Assembly: GCA_029864095.1 (NCBI GenBank)
Contig: JAOTUB010000016.1
Location: forward strand, 1 to 45,029
Length of the DNA stretch: 45,029 bases
DNA from: Gammaproteobacteria bacterium
GTDB lineage: Bacteria; Pseudomonadota; Gammaproteobacteria; Steroidobacterales; Woeseiaceae
Direction of reading: 5' to 3'
Numbering within the stretch: the stretch's first letter is position 1; each line of letters begins with the position of its first letter. A program made the translations under genes and the position numbers. This document shows positions 8,404 through 16,866 of this stretch, piece after piece. The notes below the pieces were generated by a model that ran no database searches, was not told the origin of the DNA, and worked only from the letters and a program-made list of their open reading frames with translations.

Positions 8404-8625
8404 AACTTTTCCGTAGATCTTAGTGCCCTACCCCGGCACGAGAGGAGAGAACCGGCCAATACCTTCCGCTCGAGTTTCCAGGGTAGTTCCCAATACTTGC
8501 CGCTCGTGAATGGCCGCTTTCGGCGAATGGCGAGGTCCGCTATACCGCCAATACCAGCAGCTCAAAAGGCGGCTTTCGGGGTATCATTGAGTTCCGCTAA
8601 TGGCCCGAAGCGGATATTGATCTCA
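8404..8625 (+). repeat. Dispersed ~200 bp intergenic repeat, copy 1 (family D)
   Basis: This segment aligns with 16208-16405 and, less completely, 41758-41930. Shared blocks in order are GCCCTAC, CGGCCAA, CCGCTCGA, ACTTGCCGCTC, CGAATGGCCGCTTT, GAATGGCGAGGTC, ACCAGCMGCTCAAA and GCTTTCGGGGTATCAT, and it ends in a hairpin-like AATGGCCCGAAGCGGA. It contains no ORF of its own and precedes the VOC gene. Copies are diverged but co-linear. Confidence 0.7.
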
Positions 8626-8644
8626 ATTGAAAGGACGTATAGAC

Positions 8645-9214
8645 ATGGCAGCGCCCCCAACCTTCTCGCATGTTGTATTCATGACGCGTCGTTTTGAGGA
8701 AATGAAGGCCTGGTATATCAACGTGTTTGGCGCGGAGATTGTGCATGGGGACCCGGCGCTTGCCTTCCTGACCTATGATGATGAAAGCCATCGTTTCGCC
8801 ATCGCGAATCTCGATGTGCTAAAGCCTGACGTGCCCGCAGACTCAGGTCCCGGCGAGATCGGCCTCAACCACATTGCCTATACGTACGCCTCGGCAGCAG
8901 ACCTGCTCGAAACCTATGCCAGACTCAAGGAGCAGGGACTCACCCCCTATTGGCCAGTTCATCACGGCTTCACGCTTTCCTTTTATTACCAAGATCCGGA
9001 CGGCAACCGAATCGAGCTTCAGGTTGAAACCTGCAATTCCAAAGACGCCTTCGACTACATGCGCAGTGAAGCGTTTGCAAACAATCCTGTCGGGGTAGAA
9101 GTGGACCCTGAGGCGCTTCTGCAACGTTATCGCGAGGGTGCTGGCGAAGCCGATCTGACAGCACGTCCTGGCGGGAAGCCATCGCCCATTCCCGTTGCCC
9201 ATGGCATCGCCTGA
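8645..9214 (+). CDS. VOC-superfamily (glyoxalase / extradiol dioxygenase-like) protein
   Basis: This 189-residue protein begins at ATG 8645 (MAAPPTFSHV), with an AAAGGA ribosome binding site about 10 nt upstream. It carries the vicinal-oxygen-chelate metal triad: His9 in TFSHVVF, His76 in LNHIAY and Glu124 in DPDGNRIELQVE. One VOC module of two beta-alpha-beta-beta-beta units spans about 5-130. A C-terminal tail of about 60 residues (VGVEVDPEALLQRYREG) is typical of catechol-2,3-dioxygenase-like biphenyl-type proteins of unknown substrate. It is cytosolic. It is the first of a series of short plus-strand genes, each followed by a paired-hairpin repeat. Confidence 0.9.
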   Translation: MAAPPTFSHVVFMTRRFEEMKAWYINVFGAEIVHGDPALAFLTYDDESHRFAIANLDVLKPDVPADSGPGEIGLNHIAYTYASAADLLETYARLKEQGLTPYWPVHHGFTLSFYYQDPDGNRIELQVETCNSKDAFDYMRSEAFANNPVGVEVDPEALLQRYREGAGEADLTARPGGKPSPIPVAHGIA

Positions 9215-9230
9215 GTTTCGCGATCCTGAT

Positions 9231-9312
9231 GCGTCCGCTTCTGGCCGTAAGGCGACGGTCACCAGGATCCGGCGATAAATTCAGCTACTGACCCATTGCC
9301 GCCATTTGCCAA
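9231..9312 (+). repeat. Paired-hairpin intergenic repeat R0
   Basis: Directly downstream of the VOC gene. The first half contains CCGCTTCTGGCCGTAAGGCG and the second CAGCTACTGACCCATTGCC. These match the two half-sites, NCTNCTTCTGGCCG-AAGC and CTGCTNNTGACCC-AAGC, seen after five further genes in this window. Confidence 0.65.
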
Positions 9313-9333
9313 TATGGCCCACAGGAAAAAGTT

Positions 9334-9699
9334 ATGAGCTACATCGACGGATTTGTTGTCGCCGTACCGACCGCAAAAAAACAAGAATATATCGAGCACG
9401 CCAAGCTGGGTGACAGCGTGTTCATGGATTTCGGGGCGACACGGGTTGTCGAATGCTGGGCAGACGATGTGCCCACGGGTGAGGTGACCGATTTCCGCAA
9501 GTCGGTTCAAGCGAAGGCTGATGAAACGGTCGTATTCTCCTGGATCGAATGGCCTGACAAGGAAACGCGCGATGCCGGCATGAGTAAGATGATGTCGGAC
9601 GGTTTCAACGACGAGCGGATGGATCCGAACAAAAATCCCGCGCCGTTCGATGGCAAGCGCCTGATCTACGGCGGCTTCATGCCGATCGTCGAACTTTGA
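9334..9699 (+). CDS. DUF1428 family protein (YbaA-like)
   Basis: This 121-residue cytosolic protein matches the DUF1428 family in length and motifs: the opening SYIDGFVVAVP, then CWADDVPTGEVTDF, VVFSWIEWPDKETRDAG and the closing KRLIYGGFMPI. The fold is a dimeric ferredoxin-like alpha/beta barrel. Function is unknown, although members often sit near stress or degradation genes. It lies 119 bp after the VOC gene with a repeat between them, and another repeat follows. Confidence 0.93.
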   Translation: MSYIDGFVVAVPTAKKQEYIEHAKLGDSVFMDFGATRVVECWADDVPTGEVTDFRKSVQAKADETVVFSWIEWPDKETRDAGMSKMMSDGFNDERMDPNKNPAPFDGKRLIYGGFMPIVEL

Positions 9700-9807
9700 A
9701 GGCACCAGTTTTTGCTGACGCAGCCCGAGATGCATGAGAAAAGAGGCGCTGGCGCGAAGTAAGTGAGAATCTCTGCAATCGTGCAGGTCGCTCGCGCGAA
9801 GAGCTGC

Positions 9808-9932
9808 CTGTCGGCTTCTGGCCGTTCTGAGACGCTCGCTAGGAAGCCGGCCGAGGGGCTGCTTCACATCGCATCGCAGCCGTTTGCAAAAACTGAGGTA
9901 ATATGGCGGCTTGTGACCCGAAGCGGGCATTT
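9808..9932 (+). repeat. Paired-hairpin intergenic repeat R1
   Basis: Follows the DUF1428 gene by about 110 bp. The first half is CGGCTTCTGGCCGTTCTGA and the second GGCGGCTTGTGACCCGAAGC. The two halves are about 75 bp apart, further than in other copies because of extra sequence in the spacer. Confidence 0.6.
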
Positions 9933-10036
9933 CAGTCTGTTTGAACTGCATCTAATCCGTGGCGAGAACTGAACGTCGCAACCATCTTTCGAGGATACTG
10001 ATCGACCATTCGATCACTACGATGACGGGAGACGCA

Positions 10037-10690
10037 ATGAATGACGCTACGCGGCTTTTGGCGGAAGCCAAGCCTACACATATCGCCATCCTGCGCCGGG
10101 GACTGCACGCCTGGACCGTCTTCACCACGACCTTTTTGTGGACACCCACAATGCGGTTGCTTCTGAAACCAGAGATATCGCAATGGCGCGTGTTTGGGCT
10201 TGGCGGTGAAGGTACGGATGGGCCTTATTTGTTTCTGCCGTTCCTCGCGTTATTGGCGCTCGTGATGTTCTACATCGATGGCCGCGGCCGGGCACGGAAT
10301 GTGTTCTATGTATTGTTGCTCGCGTGGCACGGGGGCGTGACTTCGGCTCTGATCGTCGGTGCATTAACATCGGGCAACGATGCTGTTTTCATGGGAGCCG
10401 CTTGGGGGATTCGCTTTCCCTTAGCCCTGCTTATTGTCCCGTTTGCTGTATCCACTGTAGCGGCCATCGCATTATGGATCGTCGAGCATCGACTGGGACG
10501 AGCGGTGCCGGTTTTTGGTTGGTTGCAGGTACAGAAGGGGAAGCTTGGCGTGGCCGCGTTGGCATTGCCGTGCGCCGCCTTGTTTTTTTGGCTCGGCGAA
10601 GGCTTCGACGTGTACACGCTCACGGCCATTGTTTTCACTATTTTGCAATGGGTACTACTAACTGAGGGTGTCGGACGGCCCCCGCACTGA
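10037..10690 (+). CDS. Polytopic membrane protein, unknown function
   Basis: The ORF is open from 9959, but ATG 10037 (MNDATRLLAEAK) has the GGGAGA ribosome binding site 4 nt upstream, so 217 residues are called. Hydrophobic helices are seen at about 24-42, 64-84, 95-117, 124-150, 166-186 and 191-208. This suggests six membrane passes with short loops such as FYIDGRGRARN. No transporter signature or catalytic motif was found. It lies between paired-hairpin repeats and ends just before the 148 bp repeat. Confidence 0.75.
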   Translation: MNDATRLLAEAKPTHIAILRRGLHAWTVFTTTFLWTPTMRLLLKPEISQWRVFGLGGEGTDGPYLFLPFLALLALVMFYIDGRGRARNVFYVLLLAWHGGVTSALIVGALTSGNDAVFMGAAWGIRFPLALLIVPFAVSTVAAIALWIVEHRLGRAVPVFGWLQVQKGKLGVAALALPCAALFFWLGEGFDVYTLTAIVFTILQWVLLTEGVGRPPH

Positions 10691-10721
10691 CTCAAAATTG
10701 CCAATGTAGTCTGGCTGCTTG

Positions 10722-10880
10722 TGGCCGCAAGCAGACCCTCGCGACTTCCCAAAAGCAGACACTCGAGCGGCCGCTCTCGGAAAAAGCAGACACTAAGCCT
10801 GGGTGGCAACAAAGGGGCAGAACTGGCCGCTCGCCCTCCTCAACTGACCCCGGTCTTAACTTCGGGCCAAAAGTTAAGGT
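10722..10880 (+). repeat. 148 bp repeat (family C), copy 1, identical to 23022-23169
   Basis: Positions 10722-10869 match 23022-23169 base for base at an offset of exactly 12,300 bp. The unit opens with a paired-hairpin-type half site (TGGCCGCAAGCAG), has a direct repeat AAAAGCAGACACT, then GCCTGGGTGG, and ends with the imperfect palindrome CTTAACTTCGGGCCA-AAGTTAAG. A diverged copy lies at about 28285-28375, and its terminal motif also appears near 31330-31357. Confidence 0.9.
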
Positions 10881-10911
10881 GGGCTAGACCAGCACCGATA
10901 ATCGCCCTTAT

Positions 10912-10960
10912 AACTACAATCGATAAGGGCCTTTATCGTTTGTGTCGAACGATATATCGA
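10912..10960 (+). repeat. CGATAAG hairpin repeat (family B), copy 1
   Basis: CGATAAG-GGC-CTTTATCG followed by TTTGTGTCGA. Related to the hairpins at 16105-16170 and 32108-32170. Confidence 0.45.
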
Positions 10961-10996
10961 TACCAGACTTTCGCAAATCGGCGCGAGAATCTGTTC

Positions 10997-11788
10997 TCAA
11001 TCTGCCGCGCGTTGCATCAACACATGATCCAGTAATCGGATGTTTCGCACGTAATCCAGCAACTCCGGGTTGCGCGTTTGCACGTTCTCTTTCAACTCAT
11101 CCAGAATATAGTTGTTGGCTTGCATAGCGCATTCATAGGCGTCTGAAGCGCGTTCGACTTCCCTCGGCGGTCCGCCGGCGTTGTTCAACTGCCTCGCGAT
11201 ACGTTCACGAATCTGAATCTCTTGATCCGGCAACCTGCAGATCGCTTCCCTAATTGTGCGGTTCAAGAAAATCGGTCGCATACTTTCCGTGGACATCTGT
11301 TGTATCTCTGGAATCGCCGCGTTAGCGAATTGATGCATAGTATCGATGACAACTTGATTCGCATCGTTATTCGCCATGACTTTCCAGGACTCTAATTCAA
11401 TGACCGCCTCGAGTTCGTAAGCCGTATAGGCTTCCTCCGGAGTCATCTCGCCGTCGAGAACAGCTTGCAACGCGTCCGCCGTTGTCTTCACGCCCTTTTG
11501 ATCCGAGTGCGTTTTCTCTATAGATACCAGGTCTGGTGTCTCTCTTCGCATAAATGCTTGCACGCTTTCATCACTCGTATCTATATCAAGACGCCGCGTC
11601 AATTCGTCGATCACGCGTTTTTCGACGAATTCTGCGAATTGCACCGCGGGTTGTTCTTGAGCAAGAAACTGCTGCTCCGACACATATTCTCCGTACACAA
11701 GCGCACGTTCCCGCTGGCCAAGAAAAAACACAGCTGCGGTTACAACGATAATGATCGCTGCGATTGCGGCAACAATCCTACTGTTCAT
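10997..11788 (-). CDS. Membrane-anchored exported protein, third gene of the YD-repeat operon
   Basis: This 263-residue protein has a single N-terminal membrane anchor (about 5-24, IVAAIAAIIIVVTAAVFFLG). The rest is hydrophilic and helical, and presumably periplasmic. It contains EYVSEQQFLAQEQPAVQFAE and a Cys pair (AICRLP ... YECAMQ). No enzyme motif was recognised. It lies 24 bp downstream of the 276-residue gene, which is itself 25 bp downstream of the YD-repeat gene, all on the minus strand, so one operon is likely. The shape (anchor plus helical domain) resembles periplasmic chaperone or SurA-like N-domains only in general layout; that is speculation. Confidence 0.75.
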   Translation of the reverse strand: MNSRIVAAIAAIIIVVTAAVFFLGQRERALVYGEYVSEQQFLAQEQPAVQFAEFVEKRVIDELTRRLDIDTSDESVQAFMRRETPDLVSIEKTHSDQKGVKTTADALQAVLDGEMTPEEAYTAYELEAVIELESWKVMANNDANQVVIDTMHQFANAAIPEIQQMSTESMRPIFLNRTIREAICRLPDQEIQIRERIARQLNNAGGPPREVERASDAYECAMQANNYILDELKENVQTRNPELLDYVRNIRLLDHVLMQRAAD

Positions 11789-11812
11789 CGTCGCTTTGAA
11801 ACCCTATTAAAA

Positions 11813-12643
11813 CTAGTTGGTTATTCTGACGGTAGTTGGCTGGACATTGGTTACAAGTATAAGTCCCGTGCCGAGCGAATTGTTACTCGATAGCGATATC
11901 GCTGTTGTAGTCGCATTGCCGTCTACGCTTTCGCCATAATTGTAGGTAAATGATGAAGACGTCTCACGGAATTCGAACGGGCCGGTTGGCTGAATTATGG
12001 GTCCAGGTGCGCCCTCTACCATGCTTTTTTGTAGATGGGGTAACCCGCCCCGGAAGAATCGATGCGTGACATTCCAAAGGGATATATTCGTTGGCAAAGC
12101 GCCACCCAGGTTCGCTTGCAGTGTGGCAAACGACTCGCCCACCCAGACTTTCCTAAGAGTGCCAAGATTCCAGCTCAATACAAGGCGTTCGTATCTCTCG
12201 TACAAAGTCTGATTGAAGGGAATTAGCACGTATCCGCCTCCGCCGCTTGAGAAAAAGTAATAGCCGGTTGTAATTCCCGGGTCAAGGTCGTTGATTTCCG
12301 ACCGCGTCATTCTGAACTGGGCAAAATTGGTTGGGTTCGAGGCGAGGTACAGACGGAGGTCATCCGAATCGTTCAAGCTTACGCGTGAGGGACTGAATGT
12401 CGCAGTAACAGCACGCGACACATTGACGAAAACGGTTGTCTGACCTCCGGGCCCAACAAATACGTAATTCGCACGACAGTTGGGCAGAGTGAACGTTACC
12501 GATCCAGATGTTTTGCTGACAATCTGGCCCGTCGTAGCTACTACACGAGCAATCGTTCCCTCGCAAAGTGGATCAGGCTCAGGTTCTGGCGGTGGTGGTG
12601 GCGGCCAGCACCCGAAGCAGATAATCGCAAAATTCAGTAACAT
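11813..12643 (-). CDS. Secreted Pro-rich protein of unknown function, second gene of the YD-repeat operon
   Basis: This 276-residue protein starts at ATG 12643, with a GGGAGG ribosome binding site 9 nt upstream. A short hydrophobic N-terminus ends in CFGCW and is followed by a run of six prolines and a PEPEPDP linker. This suggests a weak signal or lipobox followed by an extended stalk. The remainder is beta-rich (SGSVTFTLPNC, YVFVGPGGQTTVFVNV, GGGGYVLIPFNQ, SFTYNYGESVDGN) and looks like an extracellular beta-sandwich. No family was recognised. The conserved 25 bp spacing on both sides suggests it works with the YD-repeat protein. Confidence 0.75.
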   Translation of the reverse strand: MLLNFAIICFGCWPPPPPPEPEPDPLCEGTIARVVATTGQIVSKTSGSVTFTLPNCRANYVFVGPGGQTTVFVNVSRAVTATFSPSRVSLNDSDDLRLYLASNPTNFAQFRMTRSEINDLDPGITTGYYFFSSGGGGYVLIPFNQTLYERYERLVLSWNLGTLRKVWVGESFATLQANLGGALPTNISLWNVTHRFFRGGLPHLQKSMVEGAPGPIIQPTGPFEFRETSSSFTYNYGESVDGNATTTAISLSSNNSLGTGLILVTNVQPTTVRITN

Positions 12644-12668
12644 CTTGTGGTACCTCCCTGATGCCGAA

Positions 12669-14927
12669 TCACGGTATCTCGCATCTGTCGCAGATACATA
12701 TGCAGCAGTTTACGGACCAGTATTCCGGGGGAATGAAAAAGCGACTGGATGGCATCGAGAACGACTGAAGGCCTGTTTCCAGGTCACCAAACAAACTTGC
12801 GATCTTTGTGTTGGCCACAGCGACGTCAATGTACTGGTGAGGAGTCCAACGGTCGGGATCAATTGACGGCATTAGCTCTGCCAAACCATCGTCATAGGTG
12901 ATGACTCCATGCGACGCCGGCGTAACGCGGGTGTAGTAAACGGCAAACCTGCTCGCAAAGTCGTCAATTTCGAACTGCTGGTTGAATACGGTACTGGTGC
13001 GATTATCCAGTTGTACAACAATGTCCGGTTCACCAACGTCATACTTATATTCCAGTGGCGGGTACCCATTGGCCAAGACCGCCTCAAGGCGACCCATATC
13101 GTCGTATAGAAAGGACATGTCATTCATCACAGATGAGTCGACCCGAAGCAATCTCCCGTCGAGGTTGTAGTCGAGGTCGAGATGACCGCGGATGCCGCTT
13201 CCGACTACTGATCGAAGGCGCTGATTCTTGTCGATCTCATAACTAAAGGACTCCCTTGTTTCGTCAGTGAGCCCGGCCTCCGTATAGAAGAGCGAACCCG
13301 AAGAGTCGTAGAAGTAGTCAATTACGACGCCATTCGCCGCTCTGGTCTTGGTTCGCAAGCCACCTGGGTCATATTCGAAAGCCGCTTCCATACCATCGGG
13401 CATCCGTAGTCCCACCAGCTTGCCCTGAGGGTCGAAGTTCAATTCCGCCGTTTCTTTTCCTAACCTGACGGTCGCATCAGAACCCGACCAGTTTATACGA
13501 AACGACAATCCATCTGCCGATTTGTAGTTGTCGAGGTTACCGGCGCCGTCCAGTTTCGCTGCTGACGACGTGCCATCTGAATAGACAACATGTTTCGGGA
13601 CGAGGCCCCTGTCATATTGCTTTACTGTGTAGATGTTGTCGCCTCGATCAGACCGTAAGCTCTCCACCCGACCGGCACGGTCGTATTCAACAACGTATGC
13701 TCGACTCGAGGCCTCAGGACCGATAATCGATTGCCTCGACGCATGTTGAGATTTTCCCTTCGACCGATAGTTGATCTCACTTACGACTTTGTCGTTGCGA
13801 AGCAGCGTGCTCGGGCGTCCGATGTCGTCTGTTTCAATTTCTGTAATTGTGCCAAGATGATTGGTGACTTTCTTTGTCGCACCGTCCGCATTAGATTCAA
13901 AAACCGTAGCCCTGCCGCTTTCGTCAACGGCACGGGTTATTTGGGCACTATACGAATACGTATTGGAGTATCCATTGACGACAGCGGAGCGGACGCGCCG
14001 CTCTGCGTCGTAGCTAAACTCCAAATCAGTTGTGCCAAGAGGAGTAACGGCCGCGGATAGAAGCTCGTTTTGATCGTAATTGTAGCTCCAGATTTCTGAG
14101 CGCAAGTCGACTACGTACCGAAGAAGACCGATGTCGTCGTAACTGTACTCAATCGAACGTCCGTCTGCGTCTTCGATCGCCATCAAGCGACCGTGGGAAT
14201 CCCGTGAAAAATCGACAGATGCGCCATCCGAGGAGTCAATGCTGATTAGGCGGCCGTCGCTGTATTTAAATTCCAGAGAATTGCCGTTTCTGTCTGAAAC
14301 CGATCTCAAACGATATTCCAAGTCGGATATTTCGAATACCTTGGTAATACCTGTGCGCAAAACAACCTCGGCAGATTGACCAATTTCGAAATCGATCTTG
14401 ACTATGTCCGACGTCGCCGCAATAAGCGCCGACTCGATGCGACCCCTATTTGTTAGGGTGACACCCGTTGTGTTGCCGTATATATATTCAAGTCGAGCGC
14501 CGTCGTCACGAGGCACAATTCGCTCGCTGATCGTAAGTTTCCAACCGCTTTTTCCGAATTCAGGATCTTCATGTCGCAAGGACGAATAGGCGCGCCGGAT
14601 AACGATTGGAATCGCCGAGTTGATGATCACGTCCGTTTTTGAGAACGCGGCACTACCATTGGTGACGTGAACGAAGCCGTGTTGAGCGCCGTGCGTGGGC
14701 GATGATGGATAGGCTGTATAAACAACCCTCCGCCGGCGATCCTCGACCTCGTTAATCATCGCCGCAACACCATCGAACTCCTCGAGCGAATTGCCCAACG
14801 ATCTCGTAGCCGACTGATCAACCAAAACGGGATTTACAGTAGTGACTGCTTGTGTAATTTCGGCGACTGAAGTCAACGTCGCAAGCAGCAAACCAAGAAA
14901 GGAAAAACCTACGAAATGTTTTTTCAC
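12669..14927 (-). CDS. Secreted RHS/YD-repeat protein without a toxin-core boundary
   Basis: This 752-residue protein starts at GTG 14927 (GGAG upstream) with a signal peptide at residues 1-27. A DUF6531-like N-terminal module (NSAIPIVIRRAYSSLR, FGKSGWKLTISERIV) leads into many YD repeats between about 205 and 640 (YSDGRLISID, YDDIGLLRYVVD, YDPGGLRTKTRAANG, YDDMGRLEAVLANG). Such repeats form a spiralling beta shell. The usual conserved core end that precedes a polymorphic toxin (PxxxxDPxG) is absent. The C-terminus instead finishes with a short Cys-rich tail (NCCICICDRC). It therefore looks like a shell without a classic toxin tip, or a fixed surface protein. It heads a three-gene minus-strand operon. 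Confidence 0.85.
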   Translation of the reverse strand: MKKHFVGFSFLGLLLATLTSVAEITQAVTTVNPVLVDQSATRSLGNSLEEFDGVAAMINEVEDRRRRVVYTAYPSSPTHGAQHGFVHVTNGSAAFSKTDVIINSAIPIVIRRAYSSLRHEDPEFGKSGWKLTISERIVPRDDGARLEYIYGNTTGVTLTNRGRIESALIAATSDIVKIDFEIGQSAEVVLRTGITKVFEISDLEYRLRSVSDRNGNSLEFKYSDGRLISIDSSDGASVDFSRDSHGRLMAIEDADGRSIEYSYDDIGLLRYVVDLRSEIWSYNYDQNELLSAAVTPLGTTDLEFSYDAERRVRSAVVNGYSNTYSYSAQITRAVDESGRATVFESNADGATKKVTNHLGTITEIETDDIGRPSTLLRNDKVVSEINYRSKGKSQHASRQSIIGPEASSRAYVVEYDRAGRVESLRSDRGDNIYTVKQYDRGLVPKHVVYSDGTSSAAKLDGAGNLDNYKSADGLSFRINWSGSDATVRLGKETAELNFDPQGKLVGLRMPDGMEAAFEYDPGGLRTKTRAANGVVIDYFYDSSGSLFYTEAGLTDETRESFSYEIDKNQRLRSVVGSGIRGHLDLDYNLDGRLLRVDSSVMNDMSFLYDDMGRLEAVLANGYPPLEYKYDVGEPDIVVQLDNRTSTVFNQQFEIDDFASRFAVYYTRVTPASHGVITYDDGLAELMPSIDPDRWTPHQYIDVAVANTKIASLFGDLETGLQSFSMPSSRFFIPPEYWSVNCCICICDRCEIP

Positions 14928-15511
14928 GACAGCTTGCTCCGGAGTTCACCCTAAGGTCAGATTCGACAACTGTGCGATTGGGCGCAAAGTAACTTGTCAT
15001 TGCGATCGCGTGTTGTACTAATTCTATTGATACGTCCGTCTCTGGGTATCTTTACTAAAATTCCCGTATATAGTCAAACTTTCCCATGTGGGACAATTGA
15101 ACCCATTATGAGCACTTCGTACAATTTGAATTACGCAGAGAGTTCGGCTGCCACGCGCAATGAACGAGAGATAAGACTCAGGGAGCGAATTCGAGATTGC
15201 TAGGTTCCTCTGTTTGAACTGTGTCTTTGACCGGGATGCTTACCAAACCAAGAGCACCTTTTTGCGCGATTTCGCGCATCGGTAAGTCACCCTGAGTCCA
15301 GTTCACAGGTCGCTCTCGAGATATGTATCGAGTGCCCAAACGTCGAGCATGGCATGGAAGTGCGGCCCCGGCCCATCGGTAGCAGAGGATTTGCGATCCG
15401 CTGGTGTCCGCCAGAACCCGCGTACCGGAAGGCTAAACTACCGACCCGCTGCCACCGACCCAATGGAGTCCGTCGCACGGATTCTCGTTCGGATTGCACA
15501 CAGGACTTCAC
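14928..15511. other. Intergenic region with a diverged paired-hairpin remnant
   Basis: Nearly 600 bp without a convincing gene. The 5' part carries the promoter zone of the YD-repeat operon. Around 15408-15478 a diverged paired-hairpin repeat can be read (GCTGGTGTCCGCCAGAACCC, GGCTAAACTACCGACCCGCTGCCACCGACCC split over two blocks). Short ORFs here have no ribosome binding site or coding look. Confidence 0.4.
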
Positions 15512-15688
15512 GTGAAACTAAGTACTGTCGCATTGATCACGCCACTCATGATCACAGTGCGCTATGTAATGAGGATTGGCCTGGCCCTCGGCGTTCTACT
15601 TGAAAACCCTTTGGCTTTTCTGGCCTCGAGTACAGGCACATGGGCGCTCATGTTCATTGTGTTGTACAGGCATTCCAAAGAAGATTAG
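15512..15688 (+). CDS. Possible small membrane protein (58 aa)
   Basis: GTG 15512 follows AGGA at 7 nt and opens a 58-residue ORF. It has two hydrophobic stretches (VALITPLMITVRYVMRIGLAL and AFLASSTGTWALMFIVLY) and a charged RHSKED tail. Length, hydrophobicity and the start signal support a small two-helix membrane protein. No homologue is recalled, and it lies in a region that may be decayed. Confidence 0.35.
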   Translation: MKLSTVALITPLMITVRYVMRIGLALGVLLENPLAFLASSTGTWALMFIVLYRHSKED

Positions 15689-15894
15689 TGGCTTCATACA
15701 AGAGACAGCTGGGCTGGGATGACGAGCGCGGAGAGGTCCCAGCCGATACGCGGCCACAAACTGAGCGTATTCAAGCCAAAGATGACAGGAATCGAAAACC
15801 GTCATTTACTCTGCTGGCTCGGGTAACCGCAGTCGCAACTGCCGGCGTTTCGGTACATCTGTATTCCGGCGCACCTTCGGGGTTTTAAGGCTTC

Positions 15895-16089
15895 ATGCCG
15901 ATGGTCCTGGGTGGGGCAATCGGGTTCTTGGGTGCCCCGGCGGCAATATTCCCATGTCTTGTTGCCCTGGTTCGTGAAAAGAAGTATCTCTGGGTGAACC
16001 TGGTTACGATATTCATTAGCTCAGCAACCATGCTCTGGCTATACAATCAGAGTTACGTCTCTATTCCGACATCGAACGGCGTTGGATAA
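15895..16089 (+). CDS. Possible small membrane protein or 3' remnant of a broken gene (64 aa)
   Basis: ATG 15895 has AAGG 5 nt upstream. The 64 residues hold two hydrophobic segments (GGAIGFLGAPAAIFPCLVAL and a second beginning LWVNLVTIFISSATM) separated by REKKY. The same frame continues upstream through a TAA (15886-15888) into sense codons with another hydrophobic stretch (LLARVTAVATAGVSVHLY). The ORF may therefore be the 3' half of a membrane-protein gene split by a stop. Confidence 0.35.
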   Translation: MPMVLGGAIGFLGAPAAIFPCLVALVREKKYLWVNLVTIFISSATMLWLYNQSYVSIPTSNGVG

Positions 16090-16104
16090 GTTAACAGAGG
16101 TCAT

Positions 16105-16170
16105 TCGGGAACAATCGACCAATGTATGTAGCGATAAGGTGGCTTATCGTTTGTATCGATAATGCAACTT
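16105..16170 (+). repeat. CGATAAG hairpin repeat (family B), copy 2
   Basis: Contains GGGAACAATCGACCAATGTA, then the perfect 7 bp hairpin CGATAAG-GTGG-CTTATCG and GTATCGATAATGC. Nearly the same order of blocks recurs at 32108-32170. Confidence 0.7.
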
Positions 16171-16207
16171 TTGGCTAGAACCTTAACTAGTTCGTCGATC
16201 CTGGCGC

Positions 16208-16405
16208 CCTACTCCACCTGGGCGGCAAGAATCGGCCAAGACTTACCGCTCGATCTCCCTGGTCGACTCCTGGAACTTGCCGCTCACGAATGGCCGCTTT
16301 GTGATGAATGGCGAGGTCTGCTTCACCCTCATTACCAGCCGCTCAAACGGCCGCTTTCGGGGTATCATGGGGGTCTGCAAATGACCCTAAGCGGACTATC
16401 TGAGC
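16208..16405 (+). repeat. Dispersed ~200 bp intergenic repeat, copy 2 (family D)
   Basis: Co-linear with 8404-8625 over its full length, with blocks GCCCTACTCC, CGGCCAAGAC, ACCGCTCGA, CTTGCCGCTCACGAATGGCC, GAATGGCGAGGTC, GCTTTCGGGGTATCATGG, and closing hairpin AATGACCCTAAGCGGA. It supplies the apparent N-terminal extension of the following ORF, which is why a later start is chosen for that gene. Confidence 0.75.
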
Positions 16406-16437
16406 ACATTACTGTCAGAGCAGCCAATGAGCCACTG

Positions 16438-16743
16438 ATGCCTGTAGTACGACCAAATTCACAGAGCCTTGCACTGCTCTCAATTGCGCTTTCCATTGTG
16501 TCTGCTGCGCTTTCACTATTCTTCTATTTTGGTACCAGTAAACCTTTCATCATTCTTACAAGCGCGGCGCCGACCAGCATTTTCGCTGGGCTTATCGCAA
16601 CGGCAACTATTGCCTTCGAATCGCTTCGATTACGTGCTGTCTCAGCAACCAGCTTGGGAGCCTTTGCTCTAGCAGTAGCCACGTATACGTTCGCCAACTA
16701 CGTTATTCGCGATTACGCCAGTGACTACTCAATATTGCAGTAG
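16438..16743 (+). CDS. Small membrane protein, unknown function
   Basis: The ORF is open from 16162, but everything before about 16405 is repeat sequence, so ATG 16438 (MPVVRPNSQSLAL) is chosen, giving 101 residues. Three hydrophobic helices are visible: about 10-29 (LLSIALSIVSAALSLFFYF), 33-55 and 64-84. No family was recognised. It is followed 15 bp later by a paired-hairpin repeat and heads the second short-gene block. Confidence 0.55.
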   Translation: MPVVRPNSQSLALLSIALSIVSAALSLFFYFGTSKPFIILTSAAPTSIFAGLIATATIAFESLRLRAVSATSLGAFALAVATYTFANYVIRDYASDYSILQ

Positions 16744-16757
16744 TTTCGTACAAACTT

Positions 16758-16836
16758 GACGTCCGCTCTTGGCCGGAAGCGGAAGTTCTCCTGCTTCGCG
16801 ATATAATTTCCGCTGTTGACCCAAAGCGGACATTCA
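16758..16836 (+). repeat. Paired-hairpin intergenic repeat R2
   Basis: First half GTCCGCTCTTGGCCGGAAGC and second half CCGCTGTTGACCCAAAGCGG; each can fold on itself (TCCGCT/AGCGGA, CCGCT/AGCGG). Starts about 15 bp after a stop codon. Confidence 0.75.
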
Positions 16837-16866
16837 CTTGTTTGGAATTGCATAGGATCAAGTTTC

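Noticed and set aside
10860..10880. The CTTAACT...AGTTAAG palindrome ending the family C repeat as an integron attC core (a GTTRRRY-like end)
   Set aside because: Only one copy (GTTAAGC at 23171-23177) fits the core consensus, the matching RYYYAAC start is missing, repeat lengths and inner boxes do not fit attC, and no intI-like integrase is in the window.
12669..14927. YD-repeat protein as a polymorphic toxin with an immunity gene downstream
   Set aside because: No core-boundary motif or toxin domain at the C-terminus, and both downstream products look exported.
16162..16437. N-terminal 92 residues of the 193-codon ORF as real protein
   Set aside because: This stretch is family D repeat shared with non-coding DNA at 8404-8625.
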